Source of the DNA: Tsukamurella spumae
GTDB taxonomy: Bacteria; Actinomycetota; Actinomycetes; Mycobacteriales; Mycobacteriaceae
Reading direction: 5' to 3'
DNA length: 64,000 bases
Assembly (NCBI RefSeq): GCF_012396015.1
Contig: NZ_JAAXOQ010000001.1
Coordinates: forward strand, 62,001 to 126,000
Position 1 is the stretch's first letter. Each line of letters begins with the position of its first letter. The translations under genes were made by a program, and so were the position numbers. The notes beneath the pieces were generated by a model. It did no database searches and was not told the DNA's origin. It saw only the letters and a list, made by a program, of their open reading frames with translations. This document shows, piece by piece, positions 1 to 8,315 of this stretch.

Positions 1-780
1 GACGGGACCCGGCTCGGCGACATCGCCGCGCTGGACACCATGGTCACCGTCGTCGACGCGAGCACCTTCCTCGGCGAGATCGCGCGGGGACAGAGCCTCG
101 CGCGCCGCGGGCTCGGCGCCGCCCCCGGTGACGAGAGGTCCATCGCCGACCTGCTCGTCGACCAGGTCGAATTCGCCGACGTGGTGCTCCTGAGCAAGCT
201 CGACCTGGTGTCCGCGGCCGCGGGTGGGGCCGTCGAGGCGGCCGTGCGCAGGCTCAATCCGCGCGCCCGCGTCAGTCCGCTTCCGCGGGGCGAGATCGCG
301 CTGTCCGAGGTGATCGGGACCGGCCTGTTCGACCACGACGCCGCGGCCTCGGTCGCGGGCTGGGACGACGAGGTGATCGGCGGACACGTCCCCGAGACGG
401 AGGAGTACGGGATCTCGTCGACGACCTACCGCGCCGATCGCCCGTTCCACCCGCAGCGGCTCCTCGAGTCGCTGGCCGAGGTCCGGGCGGTGCTGCGCAG
501 CAAGGGGTTCTGCTGGATCGCGAGCCGTCCCGACCTCGTCGGCGTCTGGTCGCAGGCGGGCCCGAACCTCACGATCGAGCCCGCGGCCTACTGGTCGCAG
601 GTCGACGGTGCGCCGCAGCAGGAGCTGGTCTTCATCGGCGTGCGGCTCGACGCCGCCACGATGCACGGGCTGCTCGACCGCGCCCTACTCACCGATGACG
701 AGGTCGCGGAGGGCCCGGCGGCGTGGGTGGACTACCCGGACCGGCTACCGGCGTGGAACGTGCCGGCGCACCGTCATTGA
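1..780 (+). CDS. CobW/P47K-family GTPase (zinc metallochaperone-like), C-terminal part
   Basis: The reading frame is open from base 1, so the gene starts upstream and only the last 259 residues are visible. The missing part would carry the Walker A loop. The visible part starts near the switch region, has a base-recognition motif SKLD (visible residues about 65-68, standing for NKxD), and a C-terminal domain with the RSKGFCWIASRP stretch typical of CobW_C. Family members are GTP-dependent metal chaperones, often for zinc. The gene is convergent with glpD and their stops overlap by 7 bp. Which metal and client protein it serves cannot be told from the visible part. Confidence 0.85.
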   Translation, partial: DGTRLGDIAALDTMVTVVDASTFLGEIARGQSLARRGLGAAPGDERSIADLLVDQVEFADVVLLSKLDLVSAAAGGAVEAAVRRLNPRARVSPLPRGEIALSEVIGTGLFDHDAAASVAGWDDEVIGGHVPETEEYGISSTTYRADRPFHPQRLLESLAEVRAVLRSKGFCWIASRPDLVGVWSQAGPNLTIEPAAYWSQVDGAPQQELVFIGVRLDAATMHGLLDRALLTDDEVAEGPAAWVDYPDRLPAWNVPAHRH

Positions 781-2327
781 CCGTCGAGGGCGGACCTCGC
801 GGCGTCCGCGGCCGCCTCGGCGACGCCGGGGATCAGGGAGAGGCGCGTGCGACGCTCGAGCAGGTCGGCGGTCGTGACCGCGCCTTCGGCCAGCGCGCCG
901 AAGACGAGCTCCGCGCCCGTGACCGCCGTGCCGTCCGCGACCGGACGGGCCAGCGCCGGGTCGGCGCCGCCGAGCGCGACGACGGCCGGCGCCTCGGTGC
1001 CGTAGGCGCGGACGAGCCGCTCGGGCGCGGCGATCCGGCGTAGGCCGTGCCGCGGGGCCGCGCCGACGAGCGGCAGGGTCCGCGTGGTGCACGGACCGGC
1101 GGAGAGCCCCGACGTGGCGAGCGCGGCGTCGACGGTGTCCTGCGCCATCCGCCGGTAGGTGGTGAGCTTGCCGCCGACGACCGTCACGAGGCCGTCGTCG
1201 CGGGTGAGCACCGCGTGCTTGCGGGAGACGTCCGCGGTCCGACCCGCGCCCGAATCGAGGAGCGGGCGCAGGCCGGCGAAGGTGCCCACCACGTCCTCGT
1301 GGGTCAACGGGGTGCCGAGGGCGAGACTCACCGTCGCGAGCAGGAAGTCGATCTCGTCGTCCGACGGTGTCGGGACCTCCGGCAGCGGACCGTCGACCTC
1401 CTCGTCCGTGAGGCCCACGTACACGCGCCCATCGGGCTGCGGCAGGGCGAAGACGTACCGGCCGAACGAGCCGGGGACGGGCACCGTCAGGCCCGCGGTG
1501 AGCCCGCCGAAGCTCGCCTGCCGGAACACCAGGTGGGTGCCGCGGCTGGGCCGCAGGGTGACAGCGGCGTCGACGGTGCCGGCCCAGACACCGGTCGCGT
1601 TGACGACGGTCTTGGCGCGCAGCGTGATCGCGTCTCCGGACAGCTCATCGGTGAGCACGGCACCGGTGCCCGTGACCTGCGAGGCGGCGCAGTGCGTGAG
1701 AATCGTCGCGCCGTGTGCCGCGGCGGTGCGAGCGATACCGACGGTCAGTCGCGCGTCGTCGGTGAGCTGGCCGTCCCAGTTCAGCAGGCCGCCGCGCAGC
1801 CCCGTCCGTTTCACGGTGGGCGCCATCGCGATCACCTCGGTGGGGGAGATGCGCCGGGACCGGGCGAGCTCGGAGCCGGGGGTGCGGGCGGCGATCCGCA
1901 GTGCGTCGCCGGCGAGGAAGCCGACGCGGGTGAGCGCGGCGTCCCTGCGGGAGACGCCGTCGAGGAGGGGCACCACCTGGGGCAGCGGGCGGGTCAGGTG
2001 CGGCGCGATCACGCGGATCAGCGCGTCGCGCTCGACGGCGCTCTCGTACGCGATGCCGACCGCGCCGGACGCGAGGTAGCGCAGGCCGCCGTGCACGAGC
2101 TTGCTGGACCAGCGGCTGGTGCCGAACGCGAGGTCGTGCTTGTCGACGAGGGCGACGCGCAGGCCGCGGCTCGCGGCGTCGAGGGCGACCCCGGTCCCGG
2201 TGACGCCGCCGCCGATCACCAGCAGGTCGACCGATGGATCGGCCGCGAGCGCGGCGAGGTCGGCGGACCGTCGGGCGGCCGACAGGCGGGAGGAGGGCGC
2301 GATGTGGGCGAGCGCGTCGGCGGTCAC
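774..2327 (-). CDS. glpD: FAD-dependent glycerol-3-phosphate dehydrogenase
   Basis: This enzyme oxidises sn-glycerol-3-phosphate to dihydroxyacetone phosphate and feeds electrons to the membrane quinone pool. The 517-residue product has the FAD-binding motif IGGGVTGTG at residues 38-46, a LVHGGLRYL segment typical of GlpD, and a C-terminal all-helical DAO_C domain. I chose the GTG at 2327 because it overlaps the tetR stop as GTGA, placing the two genes in one leftward unit. The tetR-glpD pair divergent from a flavoprotein and dagK matches Rv2249c-Rv2252 of M. tuberculosis, so GlpD1 is the likely orthologue. It is probably co-transcribed with, and controlled by, the upstream regulator. Confidence 0.93.
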   Translation of the reverse strand: MTADALAHIAPSSRLSAARRSADLAALAADPSVDLLVIGGGVTGTGVALDAASRGLRVALVDKHDLAFGTSRWSSKLVHGGLRYLASGAVGIAYESAVERDALIRVIAPHLTRPLPQVVPLLDGVSRRDAALTRVGFLAGDALRIAARTPGSELARSRRISPTEVIAMAPTVKRTGLRGGLLNWDGQLTDDARLTVGIARTAAAHGATILTHCAASQVTGTGAVLTDELSGDAITLRAKTVVNATGVWAGTVDAAVTLRPSRGTHLVFRQASFGGLTAGLTVPVPGSFGRYVFALPQPDGRVYVGLTDEEVDGPLPEVPTPSDDEIDFLLATVSLALGTPLTHEDVVGTFAGLRPLLDSGAGRTADVSRKHAVLTRDDGLVTVVGGKLTTYRRMAQDTVDAALATSGLSAGPCTTRTLPLVGAAPRHGLRRIAAPERLVRAYGTEAPAVVALGGADPALARPVADGTAVTGAELVFGALAEGAVTTADLLERRTRLSLIPGVAEAAADAARSALDGQ

Positions 2328-2932
2328 GGGCGCAGGTACCGCTCGACGAGGTCGAACAACTGGGCGTCGAGCAGGTCGGCGGACTCGGTGAAGACCGGTC
2401 CGGTGAGCGCCGAGGACCACGCCAGCTGCAGGACGACCGCGGCGTGCTCCTCCGGAGCGCCGTCCCGGACGCTGCCGTCGGCCTGGCCCGCAGCGATCCT
2501 GTCGGTGAGCGCTTCGAGTTGGGCCCGGGACGTGCGTCCGGTGCGATGCAGCAGGTACGGCATGAGGAACTCGGGATCGAGCTCCACGATCCGGCGCAGT
2601 AGCGGATGCGACCGGGCCGCGGAGGTCACGTGGGCGACGGTGCGGGCGATCGCCTCGCGACCCGTGGCACCGTCGAACAGCCCGACGGTGGTCAGTGCCG
2701 CGACGAACTCGCGCGTCGTGACCGCGGCGGCGAGGGCCTGCACGTTGGGGTAGCGGCGGTAGAGCGTGGCGCGGGAGACCTTCGCGGTGCGGGCGACATC
2801 GGCCATGGTGGTGCGGCGGATCCCGATGGTCGACATCAGGTCGCGCGCCGCGTCGAGGATCGTCTCGTCGTCGACGGCGTTGGCGGGGCCCCGTGCGGCT
2901 GCACCCCGACGATTGAGATCCTGCGACATCAT
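2324..2932 (-). CDS. TetR-family transcriptional regulator
   Basis: The 202-residue product has a TetR N-terminal helix-turn-helix at about residues 23-70, including TTMADVARTAKVSRATLYRR, followed by a helical ligand domain. It is the first gene of a leftward operon with glpD (GTGA overlap) and is divergent from the flavoprotein gene, with only 15 bp between the two start codons. Two adjacent ATGs (2932 and 2929) could serve as start. A TACATT element 7 bases before the first ATG suggests a leaderless transcript starting there. By analogy with Rv2250c it probably controls the divergent glycerol/ether-lipid genes; its ligand is unknown. Confidence 0.88.
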   Translation of the reverse strand: MMSQDLNRRGAAARGPANAVDDETILDAARDLMSTIGIRRTTMADVARTAKVSRATLYRRYPNVQALAAAVTTREFVAALTTVGLFDGATGREAIARTVAHVTSAARSHPLLRRIVELDPEFLMPYLLHRTGRTSRAQLEALTDRIAAGQADGSVRDGAPEEHAAVVLQLAWSSALTGPVFTESADLLDAQLFDLVERYLRP

Positions 2933-2951
2933 GTGTACAAATGTATCATGA
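2929..2951. promoter_or_regulatory. Overlapping divergent promoter/operator between tetR and flavoprotein gene
   Basis: Inverted repeat TCATG-N13-CATGA with an inner TGTAC/GTATC pair spans both start codons. On the minus strand TACATT (2945-2940) lies 7 bases from the tetR ATG. On the plus strand TACAAA (2936-2941) lies 6 bases from the ATG at 2948. There is no room for ribosome-binding sites, so both mRNAs are probably leaderless. Part of the symmetry comes simply from the two divergent ATG codons. Confidence 0.55.
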
Positions 2952-4537
2952 CATCGTCCGAGGTGGATCTGCCCGTCGTCGCCTTCGAGCCCGGTCGCTG
3001 GGGCGACCCCGGCGCCCCGATGCACCTGTCCGAGTCGGTGCTCGGCGCGCTCACGATGCTCGGTATCGACGGCGGCCCCGGGCCCGGCGCCGAGCTGTTC
3101 CTCATGCCGTCGAGGGTGTCCGGCCGAGCGCTGTCGGCCCTGCAGAAGACGGGTGCCGCCGTCGCTGCCGACGACGCCACGCGGCTGGCCCACCTTCGCG
3201 GCTACTCCACGCCGGACCTGCTCAAGTACCGCGCCGGCGACACCTCCGACGCGCCGGACGTCGTGGTCACCCCGTCGACCGCGGAGCAGGTCGGCGAGGT
3301 GCTCGCGGTGTGCGCGGCGAAGGATCTCACGCTGAGCCCGTTCGCCGGCGGTACCTCGGTGACCGGCGGCCTCGCGCCCGAGCGCGCCCGCCCCGTCGTC
3401 GCGCTGGACCTGCGCGCCCTGACGGGCCTGATCGCGCTCGACGCCGTCTCGCAGGTCGCGACGCTGGCCGCCGGGACGCGCCTGCCCGAGGCCGAGCGGC
3501 TGCTGGCCGAGCAGGGCTACGAGCTGGGGCACTTCCCGCAGTCCTACGAGGGCGCGACCGTCGGCGGCTGCGCCGTGACCCGCTCCGCCGGGCAGTCCTC
3601 CATCGGATACGGCCGGTTCGACGAGATGGTCGTGGGCCTCACCGTCGCCACCCCGCAGGGCGTCGCCGAGATCGGGACCGCCCCCAAATCGGCCGCCGGC
3701 CCCGACCTGCGGCAGCTCTTCCTCGGCTCGGAGGGCGCATTCGGCGTGGTCACGGCCGTGCGCGTGCGCGTGCACCCGGTTCCGACGGTGCGCCGCTTCT
3801 ACGGCTGGCACTTCGCGGACTTCGCATCCGGGGCGTACGCCATGCGAGTGCTCGCCCAGGGATCGGTCCGCCCGACGGTGCTGCGCCTGTCCGACGAGGT
3901 GGAGACCGCGCTCAACCTGGCCGATCCCAGCGCCGCGGGCGAGGCCGCCGCCGGCGGCGTCATGATGATCGTCGGCTTCGAGGGCGACGAGAGAGATGTC
4001 GACTGCCGCGACGGCTACGTCTCGGCTCGGCTCGCCGAGCTGGGCGGCCGGTTCCTCGGCGAGGGCCCGGGGGAGGCCTGGCGCGTCGGCCGGTTCCGGG
4101 GACCGTATCTGCGGGATCCGCTCCTCGACGCCGGGGCGCTGGTCGAGACGCTCGAGACGGTCACCTTCTGGTCCAACGTCGAGCGGCTCAAGGCCGATGT
4201 CACCGCCGCGATCACCGGGGCCCTCGGCGACCAGGGCACACCCGCCGTGGTCATGTGCCACATCTCGCACGTCTACCCGACCGGCGCGTCGCTGTACTTC
4301 ACGGTGATCGCGAAGGCGCTCGAGGATCCGCTCGCGCAATGGTTGCGGGCCAAGGAGGCCGCGAACACCGCGATCCGCGCGGCGGGCGCGTCGATCACGC
4401 ACCACCACGCCGTCGGCACCGACCACCGGTCCACCTATCTCGAGGAGATCGGCGAGGTCCAGCTGGCCGCGCTCCGGGCGGTCAAGGCCGCACTCGACCC
4501 GCGGGGCGTCCTCAATCCCGGGATCCTGCTCCCGTGA
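2948..4537 (+). CDS. FAD-binding oxidase, alkyl-DHAP synthase-like flavoprotein
   Basis: The 529-residue product is a vanillyl-alcohol-oxidase-fold flavoprotein. It has an N-terminal RWGDPGAP segment, an FAD_binding_4 (PCMH) domain with PFAGGTSVTGG at residues 131-141, and near the C-terminus the HHHAVG motif (485-487) typical of alkyldihydroxyacetonephosphate synthases. Family members add an ether-linked alkyl chain to acyl-DHAP or oxidise hydroxy acids. Next to glpD, which makes DHAP, a role in ether-lipid or glycerol-phosphate chemistry is reasonable but unproven. The ATG at 2948 has no ribosome-binding site and is likely the first base of a leaderless mRNA. The dagK start overlaps its stop by GTGA. 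Confidence 0.85.
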   Translation: MTSSEVDLPVVAFEPGRWGDPGAPMHLSESVLGALTMLGIDGGPGPGAELFLMPSRVSGRALSALQKTGAAVAADDATRLAHLRGYSTPDLLKYRAGDTSDAPDVVVTPSTAEQVGEVLAVCAAKDLTLSPFAGGTSVTGGLAPERARPVVALDLRALTGLIALDAVSQVATLAAGTRLPEAERLLAEQGYELGHFPQSYEGATVGGCAVTRSAGQSSIGYGRFDEMVVGLTVATPQGVAEIGTAPKSAAGPDLRQLFLGSEGAFGVVTAVRVRVHPVPTVRRFYGWHFADFASGAYAMRVLAQGSVRPTVLRLSDEVETALNLADPSAAGEAAAGGVMMIVGFEGDERDVDCRDGYVSARLAELGGRFLGEGPGEAWRVGRFRGPYLRDPLLDAGALVETLETVTFWSNVERLKADVTAAITGALGDQGTPAVVMCHISHVYPTGASLYFTVIAKALEDPLAQWLRAKEAANTAIRAAGASITHHHAVGTDHRSTYLEEIGEVQLAALRAVKAALDPRGVLNPGILLP

Positions 4538-5424
4538 GCGGCACGTCGTCGCCCGATGTGGTCGCCGTCCTCAACCCGATCTCCGGCGGCGGGGTCGCCC
4601 GGGCCCGCTGGGCGGCGGTCGCGAAGGAACTGGCCCGCCGCGAGGTCACCGCACGCGTCGAGGAGTCCGAGTCCGGCGCCCAGGCCCGCCGGCTCGCCGA
4701 GGAGGCCGCCGCGTCGGGCGCGCTGACCGTCGCCGTGGGCGGCGATGGCCAGATCCGCGAGGTCGCGGCCGGCGTGCTCCGCGTCCCCGGCGCTCCGATG
4801 GGCATCGTCACCGCGGGCCGCGGCAACGACATGGCCCGTCACCTGCGCCTCCCCGATGATCCGGCGGCCGTCGCGGAGGTGCTGTGCGACGGCCTTCGGC
4901 GCGATCTCGACGTGCTCACGATCGGCGACGAGATCGCCGTCGGCAATGTCTACATGGGCCTCGACTCGGTGGCCACCGAGCTGATCAACCGCCTGCGCTG
5001 GATGGGGCCGCTCGCGTACCGGCTCGCTCCCGCGGTCGCGGCGCTGCGCTGGAAGCCCGCGGACTTCCGGATCGAGGTCGACGGTGCCGTTTTCTCCGGT
5101 CCGGTGCACATGGTGGTCGTCGCGAACTCGGGCTGGTACGGCAGCGGGTTGCACATGGTTCCGTCCGCCGCGGCGGACAACGGGCGTATCGACGTGCTCG
5201 CCGTCGACGGTGCCCGCAACAAGCTCAGGCTCATCAGTGCGATGGGGGAGGCGAAGACCGGCGCCCATGTCGCGCGGGCCGAGGTGCTGACCTTCAGCGG
5301 TCAGGAGATCACCGTCTCCGCCGATCGGCCCGTCCCCGTCCACGCCGACGGCGACTACCTGCAGGAACTGCCCGTCACAGTCGGGATCCGCAAGGCCGTG
5401 CTCCCGGTCCTCGTGCCCCGCTGA
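4534..5424 (+). CDS. dagK: Diacylglycerol kinase family lipid kinase
   Basis: This is a 296-residue DAGK/YegS-like lipid kinase that would transfer the ATP gamma-phosphate to diacylglycerol, giving phosphatidic acid. Visible motifs are NPISGGG (14-20), the nucleotide loop GGDGQ (69-73, usually GGDGT) and GRGND (95-99). The C-terminal half is the usual beta-sandwich lipid domain. The GTG start overlaps the flavoprotein stop as GTGA, so the two genes are translationally coupled. The position matches Rv2252, a diacylglycerol kinase linked to phosphatidylinositol mannoside synthesis. The Gln in place of Thr in the GGDGT loop is unusual and may reflect lineage variation. Confidence 0.88.
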   Translation: MSGTSSPDVVAVLNPISGGGVARARWAAVAKELARREVTARVEESESGAQARRLAEEAAASGALTVAVGGDGQIREVAAGVLRVPGAPMGIVTAGRGNDMARHLRLPDDPAAVAEVLCDGLRRDLDVLTIGDEIAVGNVYMGLDSVATELINRLRWMGPLAYRLAPAVAALRWKPADFRIEVDGAVFSGPVHMVVVANSGWYGSGLHMVPSAAADNGRIDVLAVDGARNKLRLISAMGEAKTGAHVARAEVLTFSGQEITVSADRPVPVHADGDYLQELPVTVGIRKAVLPVLVPR

Positions 5425-5466
5425 CCGTTCGCCCGAACCGACGCGAGGGGTGCGGTCGTCTCGCCG

Positions 5467-5489
5467 GGTGATGCGCGCCGCGCATCACC
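5467..5489. repeat. Perfect 11-bp inverted repeat with 1-base spacer after dagK
   Basis: GGTGATGCGCG is followed after one base by its exact reverse complement. It begins 43 bases after the dagK stop. It has no T-tract, so it could be a non-canonical terminator or an operator. Confidence 0.7.
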
Positions 5490-5521
5490 TCGGTGTCGCG
5501 GGCGGCGTGCAATGGGGGACA

Positions 5522-5585
5522 ACATCATTCGAAGCATTCTGCGACTCGGATCGCGGTTTTCGTCGCAGAACGCTTCGAATGATGT
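5522..5585. repeat. Large hairpin: 24-bp arms, one mismatch, 16-base loop
   Basis: Arms at 5522-5545 and 5562-5585 are reverse complements at 23 of 24 positions (the exception is the A of GCATT against the C of AACGC). It lies between dagK and the zinc-ribbon gene and ends 28 bases upstream of that gene's -10 element. It encodes no recognisable protein and resembles no transposase terminal repeat I know. Confidence 0.9.
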
Positions 5586-5613
5586 GCATCGCAGGGGCAG
5601 GGCCCAACGGGAA

Positions 5614-5619
5614 TACACT
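5614..5619 (+). promoter_or_regulatory. -10 element TACACT for the zinc-ribbon gene
   Basis: TACACT is followed by 7 bases and then the ATG at 5627. This spacing predicts transcription starting at or beside the start codon, giving a leaderless mRNA. Confidence 0.6.
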
Positions 5620-5626
5620 GTTCTGC

Positions 5627-6139
5627 ATGGGGGAGTTCCATCAGTTCTACGTCTCGCTCGGTCCACAGGACGACGGTGCTCCCGACCGCGTGCGCGCGGC
5701 GCTCGCTGAGGTGTTCCGCTGGGGTGATCCGGCGAATGCGGCCTCGGCCGACGAGTACGCCGATGCGGCCGTCCGCGCCGCACTGGCCGGCGAGGACGAC
5801 CGACTCGGCATGGAGTTCGCGATGCTCGGCGGTGAGAACTCATGCGCATACTCCATGCAGGACATGCGCCCGCCGGAGTGCCCGGAGTGCACCGCCGAAG
5901 ACCCCTTGGAGTACATCCCGGAGTGGTACCACACAGGTGTGGAGCCGCCACTGACGTGTTGGAATTGTGGTTTCACGGCGCCCGCGGGCGACTGGAACGG
6001 CGACACCTTCCCCGTCATCTCGTCCTGCGGCATTCACCTCATCGACTACGGCTGGATCGAAGGCGCCGAGCCCGAACTGCATCAGCGGTTGTTGGCTCTC
6101 ATCGGGCCCCGGCCGAGGTACCGCTGCGGCAAGCTCTGA
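5627..6139 (+). CDS. Hypothetical protein with a Cys4 zinc-ribbon-like core
   Basis: The 170-residue product is not recognised as a named family. Residues 1-75 are acidic and probably helical. Residues 80-140 hold two Cys pairs, CPEC (85-88) and CWNC (111-114), spaced like a zinc ribbon, followed by CGIHLIDYGW. There is no signal peptide or membrane segment, so it is likely cytosolic. The frame is open further upstream, but I chose the ATG at 5627 because of the TACACT box 7 bases before it and because the upstream translation runs through the hairpin. It stands alone, between two large inverted repeats and a convergent peptidase operon. Function is unknown; a metal-binding or nucleic-acid-associated role is only a guess. 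Confidence 0.7.
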   Translation: MGEFHQFYVSLGPQDDGAPDRVRAALAEVFRWGDPANAASADEYADAAVRAALAGEDDRLGMEFAMLGGENSCAYSMQDMRPPECPECTAEDPLEYIPEWYHTGVEPPLTCWNCGFTAPAGDWNGDTFPVISSCGIHLIDYGWIEGAEPELHQRLLALIGPRPRYRCGKL

Positions 6140-6171
6140 ACGATCCGCCCGCCGGTATGACGTGGCGCGAT

Positions 6172-7827
6172 TCAGACGATCGCGGCGCGGAGGGTGTCCA
6201 GGCCCATGCCGCCGAGGGCGAGGGCGTCGCGGTGGAAGTCCTTGAGCGTCGACCCGGGGTGCGCGGCGAGGTACGCGTCGCGGGTCTGCTCCCACACGCG
6301 CTGGCCCACCGAGTACGACGGTGCCTGCCCCGGCCACCCGAGGTAGCGGTGGTACTCGAAGCGGAGTTGCTCGTCGGCCATGGCGACGTGCGAGCGCAGG
6401 AAGGCCCACCCCTTGTCGTAGGTCCACTCACCCCCGCCGACCTCCGCTGGAGCCTCGAAGCCGCAGTGCACGCCGATGTCCAGGACCACCCGGGCCGCCC
6501 GCAGCCGCTGCGAGTCGAGCATGCCCATGAGGTCGCCGTCGTCGTCCAGGAAGCCGAGGTCGCGCATGAGTCGCTCCGCGTACAGCGCCCACCCCTCGCC
6601 GTGCCCGGAGGTGAACGAGTACAGCTTGCGCCACCGGTTGAGCGGCGCGATCACGGCCTGCCCGATCTGCAGATGATGGCCCGGCACGCCCTCGTGGTAG
6701 ACGGTGGTCTTCTCCTGCCAGGTGTGGAACTCGTTGACCCCCTTGGGGACCGACCACCACATGGCGCCCGGCCGGGTCAGGTCCGCGGACGGGCCCGTGT
6801 AGTAGATGCCGCCGCTGCTGCTCGGCGCGATCCGGCAGTCGAGGTGGTGCAGCTGCGCCGGGATGTCGAAGTGGGTGCCCGCGAGCGCCGCCACGGACGC
6901 GTCCGAGGTGCGCTGCATCCACTCCCGCAGCGCGTCGGTGCCGTGCAGCGCGTACCGGGGCTCCGTGTCGAGCCGCGCGAGGGTCTCCGCGACCGACGCG
7001 CCGGGGTACAGCCGGCCGGCGACCTCCCGCTGCTCCGCGACGATGGCCGCCAGCAGCTCCTGCCCCCACGCATAGGTCTCCTCGAGGTCGACCTCGGTGC
7101 CGAGGAACAGACGCGAGTACAGGGGGTACGCCGCTCGCCCCACGCCGAGCCCGCCGGGCCGATCCACCGGGATCGCCGACGGCGCGATCTCGTTCTCGAG
7201 GACCTCAGCGAACCGCGCGAACGCCGCCCGGATCGCGTCGGTCAGCCCCGGCTGAGCAGAACCGTCGGCCGCCGAGCCGCCTCCGCCGATCCGCGCCGCA
7301 TTCGCCGCGACCTGGTCGCCGGCCTCCCGGGCCTGCGCGAGCACCTCGCGGACCTGCAGCTCGGGGAACGGCCAGGACCCGTCGGCGAGGCGTGCGCGTA
7401 GACCGGAGATCGCCGATTGGATCGCCGCCGGCACCGCCGCGAGCCGGGCCGCGAGCCGCGGGTCACCGTCGGGCATCAGGTCGAAGACGTCCCGGATCGC
7501 CTGCAGGGGCGAGGCGATCACGTTGAGATCGCCCATGTCGTGGCCCGCGTCGGCCATCTCGACCGCCACGCCGAGCCGCTCGCGGAGCGCGGCCGCGGTC
7601 ACCCGGTCCGCGTCGTTCTCGGGAGCGAGCCCGGCGAGCTCCGCGAGGGTCTCGCGGGCCACGGCGGCCCGGGCGGCGACGCCGGCGGGGGAGAAGTCGG
7701 TGAGGCGGTCGTCGAAGTCGGTGATCCCGACCGCGGTGGCCTCGATCGGGTCGGCCTCCGCGAGTCGGCGGGCCAGACGGTCCGCCAGTGCGTCGATCGG
7801 GGTGCCCGCAGGGGTGTTCTCAGCCAT
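6172..7827 (-). CDS. DUF885-family metallopeptidase
   Basis: The 551-residue product belongs to the DUF885 family of predicted zinc carboxypeptidase-like enzymes. The key segment YHEGVPGHHLQ (about residue 377) is the HExxH-type zinc site, and SGHGEGWALYAERL supplies the downstream glutamate. There is no signal peptide, so it probably acts on peptides in the cytosol. It is the last gene of a leftward operon: its ATG lies 10 bases after the membrane-protein stop. It is convergent with the zinc-ribbon gene, 32 bases away. Natural substrates are not known. Confidence 0.88.
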   Translation of the reverse strand: MAENTPAGTPIDALADRLARRLAEADPIEATAVGITDFDDRLTDFSPAGVAARAAVARETLAELAGLAPENDADRVTAAALRERLGVAVEMADAGHDMGDLNVIASPLQAIRDVFDLMPDGDPRLAARLAAVPAAIQSAISGLRARLADGSWPFPELQVREVLAQAREAGDQVAANAARIGGGGSAADGSAQPGLTDAIRAAFARFAEVLENEIAPSAIPVDRPGGLGVGRAAYPLYSRLFLGTEVDLEETYAWGQELLAAIVAEQREVAGRLYPGASVAETLARLDTEPRYALHGTDALREWMQRTSDASVAALAGTHFDIPAQLHHLDCRIAPSSSGGIYYTGPSADLTRPGAMWWSVPKGVNEFHTWQEKTTVYHEGVPGHHLQIGQAVIAPLNRWRKLYSFTSGHGEGWALYAERLMRDLGFLDDDGDLMGMLDSQRLRAARVVLDIGVHCGFEAPAEVGGGEWTYDKGWAFLRSHVAMADEQLRFEYHRYLGWPGQAPSYSVGQRVWEQTRDAYLAAHPGSTLKDFHRDALALGGMGLDTLRAAIV

Positions 7828-7837
7828 GCGCCCCAGC

Positions 7838-8311
7838 CTATGCGCGCGAGCGGTGCCCCGGCGTGTTCCACGTCGCGGCGTTCGCGGCGTTGACCCCGAA
7901 GATCCCGATCACGCACAGCCCCCAGAACGCCGGCGCGGGCCAGTGGTGATGGTGGGCCAGCTCGTAGGTCTCCTTGAGCGCGATCAGGAAGGCGCCCGAG
8001 GCCACGATCATCCAGGCCCGAGCGACCGCGAAGAAGTGCCACAGCCCGTGGCGCTGTTCCGGGGTGAGCTTCTCGTTCAGCGTCGCGAGGTAGGCGGTCT
8101 GGCGCCGCCTCGTGAGGTACAGGGCGAGGGGCGGTAGGAGCCACCACCAGCGCGAGAGTCGCGACGGCGGCAGTGTCGCCCTGAGGAGCGATTGGATCCC
8201 GCTGAGCTCCTGCCCCTCGGCCTCGAGCTCGAGCCGGGCCTGGATCAGCGGCCCGGCGACGAGCAGCCACCCGCCGAAGAACGCGACCCAGCGGATCGCC
8301 GTCTCGAGCAC
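7838..8311 (-). CDS. Hypothetical four-helix membrane protein
   Basis: The 157-residue product has four hydrophobic segments (about residues 6-23, 53-66, 89-110 and 126-146) separated by charged loops, one with a [10 protein letters not shown] stretch. I do not recognise the family. It starts with GTG 4 bases after the stop of the zinc metallopeptidase gene and ends 10 bases before the DUF885 gene, so it sits in the middle of a three-gene operon. It could anchor or regulate one of the flanking peptidases, but nothing in the sequence shows this. Confidence 0.75.
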   Translation of the reverse strand: MLETAIRWVAFFGGWLLVAGPLIQARLELEAEGQELSGIQSLLRATLPPSRLSRWWWLLPPLALYLTRRRQTAYLATLNEKLTPEQRHGLWHFFAVARAWMIVASGAFLIALKETYELAHHHHWPAPAFWGLCVIGIFGVNAANAATWNTPGHRSRA

Positions 8312-8315
8312 GCGA

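Noticed and set aside
5450-5626. N-terminal extension of the zinc-ribbon protein up to 5450
   Set aside because: The open frame passes through both hairpins and gives unlikely sequence. The TACACT box and ATG at 5627 define a better start.
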